A stretch of DNA of 8,348 bases from HGM11416 sp964532155 (lineage in GTDB: Bacteria > Bacillota > Clostridia > Christensenellales > Borkfalkiaceae), in contig CAZHGN010000055.1 of assembly GCA_964532155.1 (NCBI GenBank), positions 1 to 8,348 on the forward strand, in the 5' to 3' direction. A program made the translations under genes and the position numbers. Under the pieces are notes generated by a model. That model did no database searches. It was given only the letters and a program-made list of their open reading frames with translations, and had not been told where the DNA came from. Numbering within the stretch: the stretch's first letter is position 1; each line of letters opens with the position of its first letter. Positions 1-6,369 of this stretch are shown here, in pieces.

Positions 1-2
1 GG

Positions 3-167
3 AACTTAATTTCAAAAGACATAGCGGACTTAACTAACAAATTTAATATTGTTGATCAAAAAATGTCTGCATATGATATCGTTATGGAACTGTATAATAA
101 CTTTGATTACTCAACCATAAATTTCACACCGTTATATTATGAAACTTTAGGGATTGACGAAAAATAA
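3..167 (+). CDS. C-terminal end of an unrecognised protein (partial, runs off the left edge)
   Basis: An open frame enters from the left edge and runs 54 codons to a TAA at 165-167. The visible residues are polar and aromatic (ending in YYETLGIDEK), with no membrane segment and no motif I recognise. Its base composition is clearly more AT-rich than the operon genes to the right, and it sits directly before a recombinase remnant, so it may be cargo of, or an insertion into, a mobile element; that is inference. It is in the same frame as the recombinase remnant but separated from it by two stops (165-167 and 225-227), so the two are not one continuous protein. No function can be given. The frame could also be open by chance, since only 54 codons are visible. 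Confidence 0.45.
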   Translation, partial: NLISKDIADLTNKFNIVDQKMSAYDIVMELYNNFDYSTINFTPLYYETLGIDEK

Positions 168-227
168 GTAACCCGTCAGTTAGAGACTTTTTTTTACAAA
201 GTTCTAAAAAAGAAAAGCGGTTGTTAA

Positions 228-410
228 CAGGCAAAGAGAAACAGCGACCTTGCAGAACTGACCCCATACGCCCTCAGAGAGCTTGTGAAGCAGGTTTATG
301 TAGAAGCATCGGATAAATCCATCGGCAAGCGAAAGCAGAATATTCATATCTGCTACAATCTCGTTGCCTTTATCCCCGTGGACGAGCCGCTAAAAGCAGA
401 ACAGGCATGA
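228..410 (+). pseudogene. 3' remnant of a large serine recombinase (DUF4368 C-terminal domain)
   Basis: From the in-frame stop at 225-227 the frame stays open to TGA at 408-410. From about 246 it reads as the extreme C terminus of TnpX-like large serine recombinases: DLAELTPYALRELV, then VYVEA-DKS-GKRKQ, then the beta-strand NIHICYNLVAFIPVDE and a short tail ending AEQA. This matches my memory of the DUF4368 domain that closes such recombinases on integrative and conjugative elements of Clostridia. A complete enzyme is roughly 500-550 residues with an N-terminal resolvase domain carrying the catalytic serine. Here only ~55 codons remain, no start with an SD is present, and the upstream 60 bases do not extend the similarity. 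It is therefore a non-functional, 5'-deleted fragment. The natural C terminus appears intact, so the break lies near 228-246. Confidence 0.75.
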
Positions 411-428
411 CCGAAATCATGCCTGTTC
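399..428. repeat. Perfect 12-bp inverted repeat spanning the recombinase stop codon
   Basis: GAACAGGCATGA (399-410) is followed by a six-base loop CCGAAA (411-416) and then its exact reverse complement TCATGCCTGTTC (417-428). The left arm encodes the last residues and TGA of the recombinase remnant. The hairpin would be strong, but it is followed by CACAAAATT rather than a T-run, so it is not a textbook intrinsic terminator. It may be an mRNA 3'-end stabiliser or a transcription-attenuating structure of the former mobile element. Confidence 0.7.
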
Positions 429-458
429 CACAAAATTCAGTTTTTACTGTCTTACGAC

Positions 459-485
459 CACCGAGCTAAAGCGGGTGTTTTTTTT
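459..485 (+). terminator. Possible rho-independent terminator (imperfect stem, T8)
   Basis: CACC (459-462) can pair with GGTG (474-477), with an inner GC/GC pair closing a TAAA loop and a small internal loop between. Eight T residues follow at 478-485. The stem is short and imperfect, so termination efficiency is uncertain, but the T-tract is well placed. It would end transcription leaving the recombinase remnant and insulate the forward gene that starts at 651. Confidence 0.45.
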
Positions 486-564
486 AAATAATCCCAAATA
501 TGACTTGCCCCATTCCGCTAAATATACAAAATCTAAAAATGCCGCTCGACTATTTTACATTCGC

Positions 565-593
565 TTGACTAATTATAAATAATGATATAAAAT
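565..593 (+). promoter_or_regulatory. Putative sigma-A promoter for the 594-residue surface protein gene
   Basis: A -35-like TTGACT (565-570) is separated by 17 bases from a -10-like TAAAAT (588-593). An overlapping TATAAA at 586-591 gives a 15-base spacer. The initiation site would fall near 600, leaving a ~50-base leader before the ATG at 651. The area is very AT-rich, so chance matches are possible, but this is the best match between the terminator at 459-485 and the gene. A 10-base motif CGCTYGACTA occurs at 543-552 and again at 562-571 across the -35 box. Confidence 0.5.
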
Positions 594-618
594 AATTAAA
601 CAATAATCAAACGAGCCG

Positions 619-635
619 TCGGTTCAAAAAACCGA
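619..635 (+). other. Small hairpin in the leader just upstream of the start codon
   Basis: TCGGTT (619-624) and AACCGA (630-635) are perfect complements around a CAAAA loop. The structure ends 15 bases before the ATG at 651, where a ribosome binding site would be expected, and no purine-rich SD is seen in 636-650 (AGCATAAAGCCGCATA region). It may influence translation initiation; no known riboswitch or leader class is recognised. Confidence 0.4.
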
Positions 636-650
636 GCATAAAGCCGCATA

Positions 651-2435
651 ATGAAAAAAAATACGTTTAATAAAATTATAAATATATTGTTTATTGCAGT
701 ACTCGCCGTTACGGCGGCGTTTTGCGCATTTAAGCCTAAAAATTTTTCTAATGCCAAAGCCGACGTTATTTCAGAAAAAAAGCTGCAATATTTTAAGCTT
801 GAAAAGCCAATAGATGTTTTCCGCGAGGAGCAAACGGTTTATATAGCGCAAAAAGACCTAATCGTTATATATTACGACGATACGTACCGCACACTTAAGC
901 CGAGCACCGCTTATTACGAAGCATACGGCGAACGCCGTGAATTCAATATTTCGTCCATGTCAAAGTGCGGCAACGCCCTTTTATTCCTATCAAACGAAAA
1001 ATTGTATGCGGTTGAACTATCCTCTTTCTCAATTAGTAAAGAACCTTTGCTTAACGGCGTTTCGGCATTTTCGGTAAACGGCAACCGCTTTATCGCTTCG
1101 GTGAGCAGCGAAACGGACAAGCAAATTAAATTTTACGAATACAACTCATCGTCGGGCGAGTTATTCTCGGAATCTATTCCCGATTATGCGCAAACAACGA
1201 TAAACGGCAAAGGCGCTCCGTCGTCGCTTGCACTTGTAGAAGCAGATGACGTAAAAGCCGCCTATTACTTCGGCTCGGAAGAACTATACGTTTCTCAAAA
1301 CAAGGACATTTTGCACGTATCCGACCAAACGCCTACCGCTCTCGAATACACTGACGGCAAGTTATACGTGCGAGCAAAAGCCGCAGCGAGCGACATCGTT
1401 TATCTATTAGAAAGCGACAATAGTCTTACCCCCATACTTTCGCTTAACGAAAACGGTTTAAACGGCGCAAACGGGTTTTTTGTTTTAGACGAAAAAATGC
1501 TCGTTTGCGATACCGAACGCGATCGAGTTGTTGAATTCGACGTTGCGACGAAAACGTTTACAGATTTCGAGATAAGCTTTACCAAAATCGACTTACCCAA
1601 CGATTTTACAATAACGCACACAGCAACGCCTATGAGCGTTAGCGTAAGTCCCGAAGACGCGCTCTATAACGTAAATCTTTCCGCATCCGCAAATAACGGT
1701 TATTTCGTATTTAGCGGAAGTTATAAACCTAACGGGAAAACCACCTCGAGCGAATACCTCGTTGCGGCGACCGTCGGTTCCGACTATTATTTAATACTCG
1801 GCGACTGCATGGCCCTTGTTTTAAAAGACGATTACGAGCCTACCCCCATAGCAAAGCTCGACGGCAACGGCAAAAAACTTGTTTTTACAAATGATTGCGC
1901 CGTTTATAACCTCCCCTATAAAACAGCCGATAAAACTCTTGATCCGGGGCACAATTCGGAAAACGACGCCATATTTTTTAAAGCGTTCGCCGCAAAACGC
2001 GGCACCGAAGCCACAGTCATAAGCACTTTAACGCTAAGAGGTATCGAATTCACTTATTTATCGTGCGAGCAAGGCAAAGGCTACATTCCGTCCGCCTGCC
2101 TTACCGAAAAAACCGAGGAGGCGCCCGCGCGCAGTAATTTTAAAACGGCTACGACGGCACGCAAGACAACCTACGTCTACTCCGATAGCAATTTATCAAC
2201 TGTAGCTGCCGAGCTTCCCTCTTATTCGGACGTTCTCGTTTACTCTACCGACAACGGCGTTTGCTACGTTTCCTACGGCAACGGCGAATACGGTTATATT
2301 GAGCAAGGCGCACTCGAAAAAAGAGGTGATTTTGCAAAAAGAATGGTGGCAGTTTGTATTCTTTTAGCACTTTCAGTCTGTCTAACAGCCGTTTATTTTG
2401 AAAACAAATATCTTTATTCAAAAAAGAAAGATTAG
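651..2435 (+). CDS. Secreted, C-terminally membrane-anchored protein with SH3-like repeats
   Basis: A 594-residue protein of unknown function. Residues 1-10 are basic (MKKN...K), 9-26 are hydrophobic, and an AKA site at 35-37 fits signal peptidase I; Cys25 lacks a proper lipobox. Residues ~40-400 are beta-rich, with short repeated strands and a stretch near 274-300 (LVCDTERDRVVEFD) resembling one blade of an NHL/beta-propeller. Two SH3-like repeats follow, about 414-485 and 503-555, both ending in a G-x-GYI...A-L motif. Residues 565-582 form a second hydrophobic segment, followed by a basic tail (KYLYSKKKD), which fits a type I membrane protein with its body outside the cell. ATG 651 is the only sensible start because an in-frame stop lies at 639-641, yet no clear SD is visible. 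The gene stands alone and converges on the fuc/tdh operon. The propeller call is tentative; a role in wall or ligand binding is only suggested by the SH3-like part. Confidence 0.85.
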   Translation: MKKNTFNKIINILFIAVLAVTAAFCAFKPKNFSNAKADVISEKKLQYFKLEKPIDVFREEQTVYIAQKDLIVIYYDDTYRTLKPSTAYYEAYGERREFNISSMSKCGNALLFLSNEKLYAVELSSFSISKEPLLNGVSAFSVNGNRFIASVSSETDKQIKFYEYNSSSGELFSESIPDYAQTTINGKGAPSSLALVEADDVKAAYYFGSEELYVSQNKDILHVSDQTPTALEYTDGKLYVRAKAAASDIVYLLESDNSLTPILSLNENGLNGANGFFVLDEKMLVCDTERDRVVEFDVATKTFTDFEISFTKIDLPNDFTITHTATPMSVSVSPEDALYNVNLSASANNGYFVFSGSYKPNGKTTSSEYLVAATVGSDYYLILGDCMALVLKDDYEPTPIAKLDGNGKKLVFTNDCAVYNLPYKTADKTLDPGHNSENDAIFFKAFAAKRGTEATVISTLTLRGIEFTYLSCEQGKGYIPSACLTEKTEEAPARSNFKTATTARKTTYVYSDSNLSTVAAELPSYSDVLVYSTDNGVCYVSYGNGEYGYIEQGALEKRGDFAKRMVAVCILLALSVCLTAVYFENKYLYSKKKD

Positions 2436-2452
2436 TCTTTAGACCTAAAAAC

Positions 2453-2495
2453 AAAGGGCTACGACGAGCCGTAAAAGCTTGCGTAACCCTTTTTT
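2453..2495. terminator. Bidirectional intrinsic terminator between converging transcripts
   Basis: AAAGGG-C-TACG (2453-2463) pairs with CGTA-A-CCCTTT (2482-2492) with one C/A mismatch. An inner AGC/GCT pairing can form within the loop. On the plus strand the stem runs into T6 (2490-2495), ending the gene that stops at 2435. On the minus strand it is followed by a CCCTTTGTTTTT tract (complement of 2447-2458), ~25 bases past the kbl stop at 2520. It therefore serves both converging units. Confidence 0.75.
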
Positions 2496-2519
2496 ATTGT
2501 CAGTTTTAGTGTTATTCCG

Positions 2520-3704
2520 TCAAAAACCGATTTCTGCTCGACATTCCTTAAACGCCGCAACCAAACGATCGATATCTTCCTTTGTGTGTGCCGCAGACAT
2601 TTGCGTTCTTATACGCGCTTTATCCTTAGGAACTACCGGATAGAAAAAGCCGGTAACGTAAATTCCCTTTTTGAGCATCGACTCTGCGACGCGCTGTGAA
2701 AGCACGGCATCGTAAAGCATCACGGGGATTATTGCGTGATCTTTGCCTGCAAGGTCAAAACCCTCTTTTTCCATTTCCGAGCGGAAATATTTTGCATTTT
2801 CCATAACGCGTTCACGACGAGAACCGTCCTTTGTGATAAGTTCAAGCACCTTAAGCGTGGTAGCGCAAATCATCGGAGCGAGCGTATTTGAGAAAAGATA
2901 CGGACGGCTTCTTTGACGGAGTAAATCTATAATTTCACGACGACCGCTCGTAAAACCGCCGCTTGCACCGCCGAGCGCTTTGCCGAACGTGCCGGTAATA
3001 ATATCAACGCGCCCTTCTACACCGCAATACTCGGGAGTACCCTTGCCGGTTGCCCCGACAAAACCGGTTGCATGGCTATCGTCTACTACAACGAGCGCCC
3101 CGTATTTTTCGGCAAGGTCGCAAATACCCTTAAGATCGGCAATTATGCCGTCCATAGAGAAAACGCCGTCGGTTACGATTACTTTTTGCCTTGCTCCGTT
3201 CGCATCGGCTTCTTTAAGCTTGCTTTCAAGATCGTTCATATCGTTGTTCTTATAACGATACTTGGTAGCTTTAGCAAGACGAACACCGTCGATTATGCTT
3301 GCGTGGTTAAGCTCGTCGGATATTATCGCGTCTTCTTTTCCGGTAATAGTCTCGAATAGACCGCCGTTAGCGTCGAAACAACTGCTGTATAAAATCGTAT
3401 CTTCCGTGCCGAGAAAGGCAGAAAGTGCGTTTTCAAGGTCTTTATGTACCGTTTGCGTACCGCAAATAAAACGCACGCTCGACATTCCATAGCCGTACTT
3501 GTCGAGGCTTGCCTTTGCCGCCGCTATAAGATCGGGGTCGTCTGCAAGACCTAAGTAGTTATTGGCGCAAAAGTTAAGAACGCCGCTCGTCACGGTAGTA
3601 TCTATGCGATTGCTCTGCGGCGTGGTAATAATTCGTTCGTCTTTCCATAAGCCGCTTTCTTTTATATCGTCGAGTATATCTTGAAAATATCTTTTATCTA
3701 TCAT
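2520..3704 (-). CDS. kbl: 2-amino-3-ketobutyrate CoA ligase (glycine C-acetyltransferase)
   Basis: A 394-residue PLP enzyme of the alpha-oxoamine synthase family, nearly the same length as E. coli Kbl (398). It cleaves 2-amino-3-ketobutyrate with CoA to give glycine and acetyl-CoA in the cytosol, the second step of threonine breakdown after Tdh. Visible marks: the N-terminal NFCANNYLGLA segment (44-54), GYGMSSVRFICGT (71-83), NHASIIDG with His134 stacking on PLP, DDSHATG with Asp208 and His211, and the Schiff-base lysine Lys242 in TGTFGKALGG. Related family members (KAS, BioF, ALAS) share this layout; the Kbl call rests on the overall match (RFICGTQ, YFYPVVP-like end) and on tdh lying directly upstream. 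ATG 3704 has a GGGGG-type SD (complement of 3709-3713), and only 9 bp separate it from the tdh stop, so the two are co-translated. It is the last gene of the operon. Confidence 0.93.
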   Translation of the reverse strand: MIDKRYFQDILDDIKESGLWKDERIITTPQSNRIDTTVTSGVLNFCANNYLGLADDPDLIAAAKASLDKYGYGMSSVRFICGTQTVHKDLENALSAFLGTEDTILYSSCFDANGGLFETITGKEDAIISDELNHASIIDGVRLAKATKYRYKNNDMNDLESKLKEADANGARQKVIVTDGVFSMDGIIADLKGICDLAEKYGALVVVDDSHATGFVGATGKGTPEYCGVEGRVDIITGTFGKALGGASGGFTSGRREIIDLLRQRSRPYLFSNTLAPMICATTLKVLELITKDGSRRERVMENAKYFRSEMEKEGFDLAGKDHAIIPVMLYDAVLSQRVAESMLKKGIYVTGFFYPVVPKDKARIRTQMSAAHTKEDIDRLVAAFKECRAEIGF

Positions 3705-3713
3705 AAATCCCCC

Positions 3714-4751
3714 TTATTTAGTCCAGTCGAGTATTACCTTACCCGATTTTCCGCCATGCATAAGTTCGAACCCTTTTTCGAAATCACGATAGTTAATTTC
3801 CGCCGTTATAATTTTGGAAATATCCAAGCCGGATTTGAGCATAGCCGTCATTTTATGCCAAGTTTCAAAAACCTCGCGACCGTAAATTCCTTGAATGGTA
3901 AGCATATTAAATATTACTTTGTTCCAATCGATCTTTACGTTAGGTCCCTGAACGCCAAGCATTGCGATTTTACCGCCCATAATCATATTGTCGACCATTT
4001 CACTAAACGCAACGCCGCTACCGCTCATTTCAAGTCCGATATCGAAGCCCTCGCTCATACCGATTTCGCGCTGAACGTCTTTAAGCCTACGTTCCGCGGT
4101 ATTAACTGTAGTTATCGTCGGGCAAACCGTTTTTGCAAGGTCGAGCCTAAAATCGCTTATATCCGTTAAAACGACGTTTTTTGCACCCACATGGCGACAT
4201 ATCGCCGCTGCCATTATGCCTATGGGACCGGCACCCGTTATAAGAACGTCTTCTCCTACCATTCCGAACTTAAGCGCGGTGTGCGCCGCATTGCCGAACG
4301 GATCGAAAATTGCATAGGTCTTTTCTGGTATAGAAGGATCGGTAAGCCATAAATTTTGCAAAGGTATAGCCGCATACTCGGCAAAAATACCGTCGCGGTT
4401 AACGCCTATTCCCTGAGTATTCGGACAGAGATGACGCCTGCCTGCGCGACAATTTCTACATTTACCGCAAACGACGTGGCCTTCGGCGCTGACAATATCT
4501 CCTACCTTAAACGAATCGCTCGAACCGTTTATTTCGACTATTTCGCCGACAAATTCGTGACCTATAGTAAGAGGCGGATTAATTGTGTTTTGCGCCCATT
4601 CGTTCCAATCGTAAATGTGAACGTCCGTACCGCAAATGGCGGTATAGTGTATTTTTATAAGCGCTTCACCGTTTTTTAGTACGGGAACGTCCTTTCGTAC
4701 AAGCTCAAGACCGCGCGCCGCGGTCGGCTTGATTATCGCGTCCATTTTCAT
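3714..4751 (-). CDS. tdh: L-threonine 3-dehydrogenase (zinc, NAD-dependent)
   Basis: A 345-residue zinc medium-chain dehydrogenase that oxidises L-threonine to 2-amino-3-ketobutyrate with NAD+, feeding Kbl. Catalytic zinc ligands are visible as Cys40 (AICGTDVH), His65 and Glu66 (IGHEFVGE). The structural zinc lobe has Cys95, 98, 101 and 109 (CGKCRNC...HLC). All are shifted by exactly +2 from the E. coli Tdh residues I remember. The Rossmann motif GAGPIG is at 173-178, with an acidic Asp197 in LTDISD that favours NAD over NADP. The C-terminal half (GIYGREVFETWHKM, LKSGLDISKIIT, GKVILDW) is diagnostic for true Tdh rather than sorbitol or alcohol dehydrogenases. The first ATG is chosen because GGAGG (complement of 4761-4765) lies 9 bases upstream; a second ATG at codon 3 would be 15 bases away. 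The start lies inside the upstream gene, a 47-bp overlap, which suggests coupled translation. Confidence 0.95.
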   Translation of the reverse strand: MKMDAIIKPTAARGLELVRKDVPVLKNGEALIKIHYTAICGTDVHIYDWNEWAQNTINPPLTIGHEFVGEIVEINGSSDSFKVGDIVSAEGHVVCGKCRNCRAGRRHLCPNTQGIGVNRDGIFAEYAAIPLQNLWLTDPSIPEKTYAIFDPFGNAAHTALKFGMVGEDVLITGAGPIGIMAAAICRHVGAKNVVLTDISDFRLDLAKTVCPTITTVNTAERRLKDVQREIGMSEGFDIGLEMSGSGVAFSEMVDNMIMGGKIAMLGVQGPNVKIDWNKVIFNMLTIQGIYGREVFETWHKMTAMLKSGLDISKIITAEINYRDFEKGFELMHGGKSGKVILDWTK

Positions 4752-5418
4752 GATTTTTATCCTCCATACCGACTTCCGTCGGTTCCAAAACGACTTTGGG
4801 AAGACTCCAGCGAAATTTTGTTGCCAAAATCCTCACTACGATTATAAACGCTATTCCTGCAAACGCGGCAACTACGGCTTGCACGTCGCGTAAATAATAG
4901 TATAACAAAGCGCCGCAAAGCGAAGCGATCGCATAAACATGCTTTTTAAATATGTACGGCAAATTCTCGGTAAAAATATCACGGAGAAGTCCGCCGCCTA
5001 CCCCCGTCAAAACGCCTATTATAACACTTAAAAAGGCATTATCCGAAAGCCCCGACGAAAAAGCGACCTCAACTCCCATTACGGTAAAAGCCGCGAGTCC
5101 TATCGCATCGAACAAATTGTTTACCCTGTCCACTCGAGCGACCATATCGTCAAACCGCTTATGCCGAAAATACGCTACGCAAAAAACAGTAAGCGCCGCC
5201 ACCGAAGCAATTCCGACAAGATACCCCTTAGAAAAAATCGCAGGAGGAACTTGCCCTATAAGCACGTCGCGCATGATACCGCCGCCGACTGCCGTTACGC
5301 ACCCGACAACTATTACCCCAAAAACGTCGAATTTTGCCTTAATTGCAACGAATGCGCCTGATACGGCGAAAGCGATCGTTCCGATTATTTCAAGAACGAA
5401 TAATACTTTATCTAACAT
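4705..5418 (-). CDS. UPF0126/TRIC-family integral membrane protein, possible glycine transporter
   Basis: A 237-residue membrane protein with two tandem UPF0126 repeats. Each carries the GGG-x-x-RD signature: GGGIMRD (45-51) and GGGLLRD (141-147). About seven hydrophobic helices are visible (for example 4-27, 31-47, 63-84, 105-120, 128-143, 160-176, 180-200). Databases call this family trimeric intracellular cation channel (TRIC)-like, but large-scale mutant fitness work linked bacterial UPF0126 proteins to glycine uptake, as I recall. Sitting directly before tdh and kbl, which make glycine, a glycine import or export role is plausible. Most relatives are ~205-215 residues; here a charged tail from ~212 (PTEVGMEDKNHENGRDNQ) overlaps tdh by 47 bp in another frame. 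The gap after manA is 11 bp. The best SD-like sequence, GAGAGG (complement of 5434-5439), is 15 bases from the ATG, so initiation may depend on coupling. Family is sure; substrate is not. Confidence 0.9.
   Translation of the reverse strand: MLDKVLFVLEIIGTIAFAVSGAFVAIKAKFDVFGVIVVGCVTAVGGGIMRDVLIGQVPPAIFSKGYLVGIASVAALTVFCVAYFRHKRFDDMVARVDRVNNLFDAIGLAAFTVMGVEVAFSSGLSDNAFLSVIIGVLTGVGGGLLRDIFTENLPYIFKKHVYAIASLCGALLYYYLRDVQAVVAAFAGIAFIIVVRILATKFRWSLPKVVLEPTEVGMEDKNHENGRDNQADRGARS
4761..4765 (-). promoter_or_regulatory. Ribosome binding site of tdh inside the upstream gene
   Basis: GGAGG on the minus strand, 9 bases before ATG 4751. It decides the first of two nearby ATGs as the start and lies within the UPF0126 coding sequence, consistent with translational coupling. 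Confidence 0.8.
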
Positions 5419-5429
5419 ACGGACAAATC

Positions 5430-6338
5430 TTAGCCTCTCGTAATCATCACCGCGCCGTCGCCGTCTATGCGCAAGGGCTCGCCGGCAGACAAAAAGAAAC
5501 TGTCGCCCGCCTTATAACCTACTCCGTTTACAACGCCGGATCCGCTTAAAAAGTTGAGTGCGAGAAAAGAGTCCTTGCACGTAAAATCAAAAACGCCGTT
5601 CAAAACGAGTTCGTAACTCGTAAAATATTTACAAGACGTAAGAAGCCTCAATTTACCGCCACCGACGGTCTTATATTCACCGCCGTGCGTTTTATCTTCG
5701 AAACGCTTAAAGTCAATAACTTTTACCGCCTTTTCCACATGCAAATCACGCGGCTTGCCGTCCGCGCCTTTACGGTTATAGTCGTATACTCGATAAGTTA
5801 CGTTGCTGTTTTGCTGAACCTCGCATATAAGACAGCCCGCGCCTATAGCGTGAACGGTGCCTGCTTCTATAAGAAAACAGTCACCCGCCTTTACCGGTAT
5901 GAAGTTAAGCAGTTCTTCAACGGTGCCGTCTTTCACCTTGGCAAGAAATTCCATCTCGTCCGTATCACGCTTAAAACCGCAATATATTCCCGCGCCGTTT
6001 GTCGCCGAAACGACGTACCAAGCCTCTGTTTTTCCGTTATCGTTTTCGTATGCTCGAGCAAAATCGTCGTTCGGATGAACCTGAACGGATAAATTTTGTT
6101 CGGCGTCGATAAACTTAATAAGGACGGGGAAACCGCCGTCCTTACCGATAGAACCGTTATTCTCCGCTATGTATTCGGTAAGCGTTTTTCCATCAACGGT
6201 TTTGCTTTCGCCGGCGGGGTGAACGGATAGTTCCCAGCTTTCGGCAATTTTGCCGTCCCCCTTGCGCCCGAAAAGCGTTTTTAATCTTTCACCGCCCCAA
6301 AGGTAATCCTTTAGGGCGGGAATCATTTTTTGTATCAT
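5430..6338 (-). CDS. manA: Mannose-6-phosphate isomerase, class I (short type)
   Basis: A 302-residue cupin-type zinc enzyme interconverting mannose 6-phosphate and fructose 6-phosphate in the cytosol. Its length fits the short Bacillus-type class I form (~315). The opening YLWGG (12-16) and ESWELSVHPAGES (33-45) are typical. Metal ligands are Gln86/His88 (SVQVHPND), Glu105 (GKTEAWYV) and His163 (GTVHAIGAG). The substrate-side motif YRVYDYNR is at 182-189. The C-terminal ~90 residues form the usual second, less conserved cupin half. It lies 31 bp after fucI and 11 bp before the membrane protein gene, so it is in the same operon. ATG 6338 has only a partial SD (AGAGA, complement of 6346-6350, 7-base spacer). 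It could feed mannose into glycolysis, or run in reverse to supply mannose 6-phosphate for GDP-mannose/GDP-fucose synthesis; the sequence does not decide between these. Confidence 0.93.
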   Translation of the reverse strand: MIQKMIPALKDYLWGGERLKTLFGRKGDGKIAESWELSVHPAGESKTVDGKTLTEYIAENNGSIGKDGGFPVLIKFIDAEQNLSVQVHPNDDFARAYENDNGKTEAWYVVSATNGAGIYCGFKRDTDEMEFLAKVKDGTVEELLNFIPVKAGDCFLIEAGTVHAIGAGCLICEVQQNSNVTYRVYDYNRKGADGKPRDLHVEKAVKVIDFKRFEDKTHGGEYKTVGGGKLRLLTSCKYFTSYELVLNGVFDFTCKDSFLALNFLSGSGVVNGVGYKAGDSFFLSAGEPLRIDGDGAVMITRG

Positions 6339-6369
6339 TGCGTAATCTCTATGTTATTTATCTTATTAA

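Noticed and set aside
169..195. TAAC/GTTA hairpin followed by T8 after the first partial ORF
   Set aside because: Only a 4-bp stem with a six-base loop; too weak to call a terminator despite the T-tract.
654..661. A8 tract at codons 2-4 of the surface protein gene as a phase-variation site
   Set aside because: Lysine-rich starts with A-runs are common in signal peptides; nothing else supports slippage control.
3714..4751. Reading the dehydrogenase as a sugar-alcohol (sorbitol-like) dehydrogenase of the fucose pathway
   Set aside because: The zinc ligand spacing and the C-terminal GREVFETWHKM and GKVILDW motifs match true threonine dehydrogenase, and kbl follows directly.
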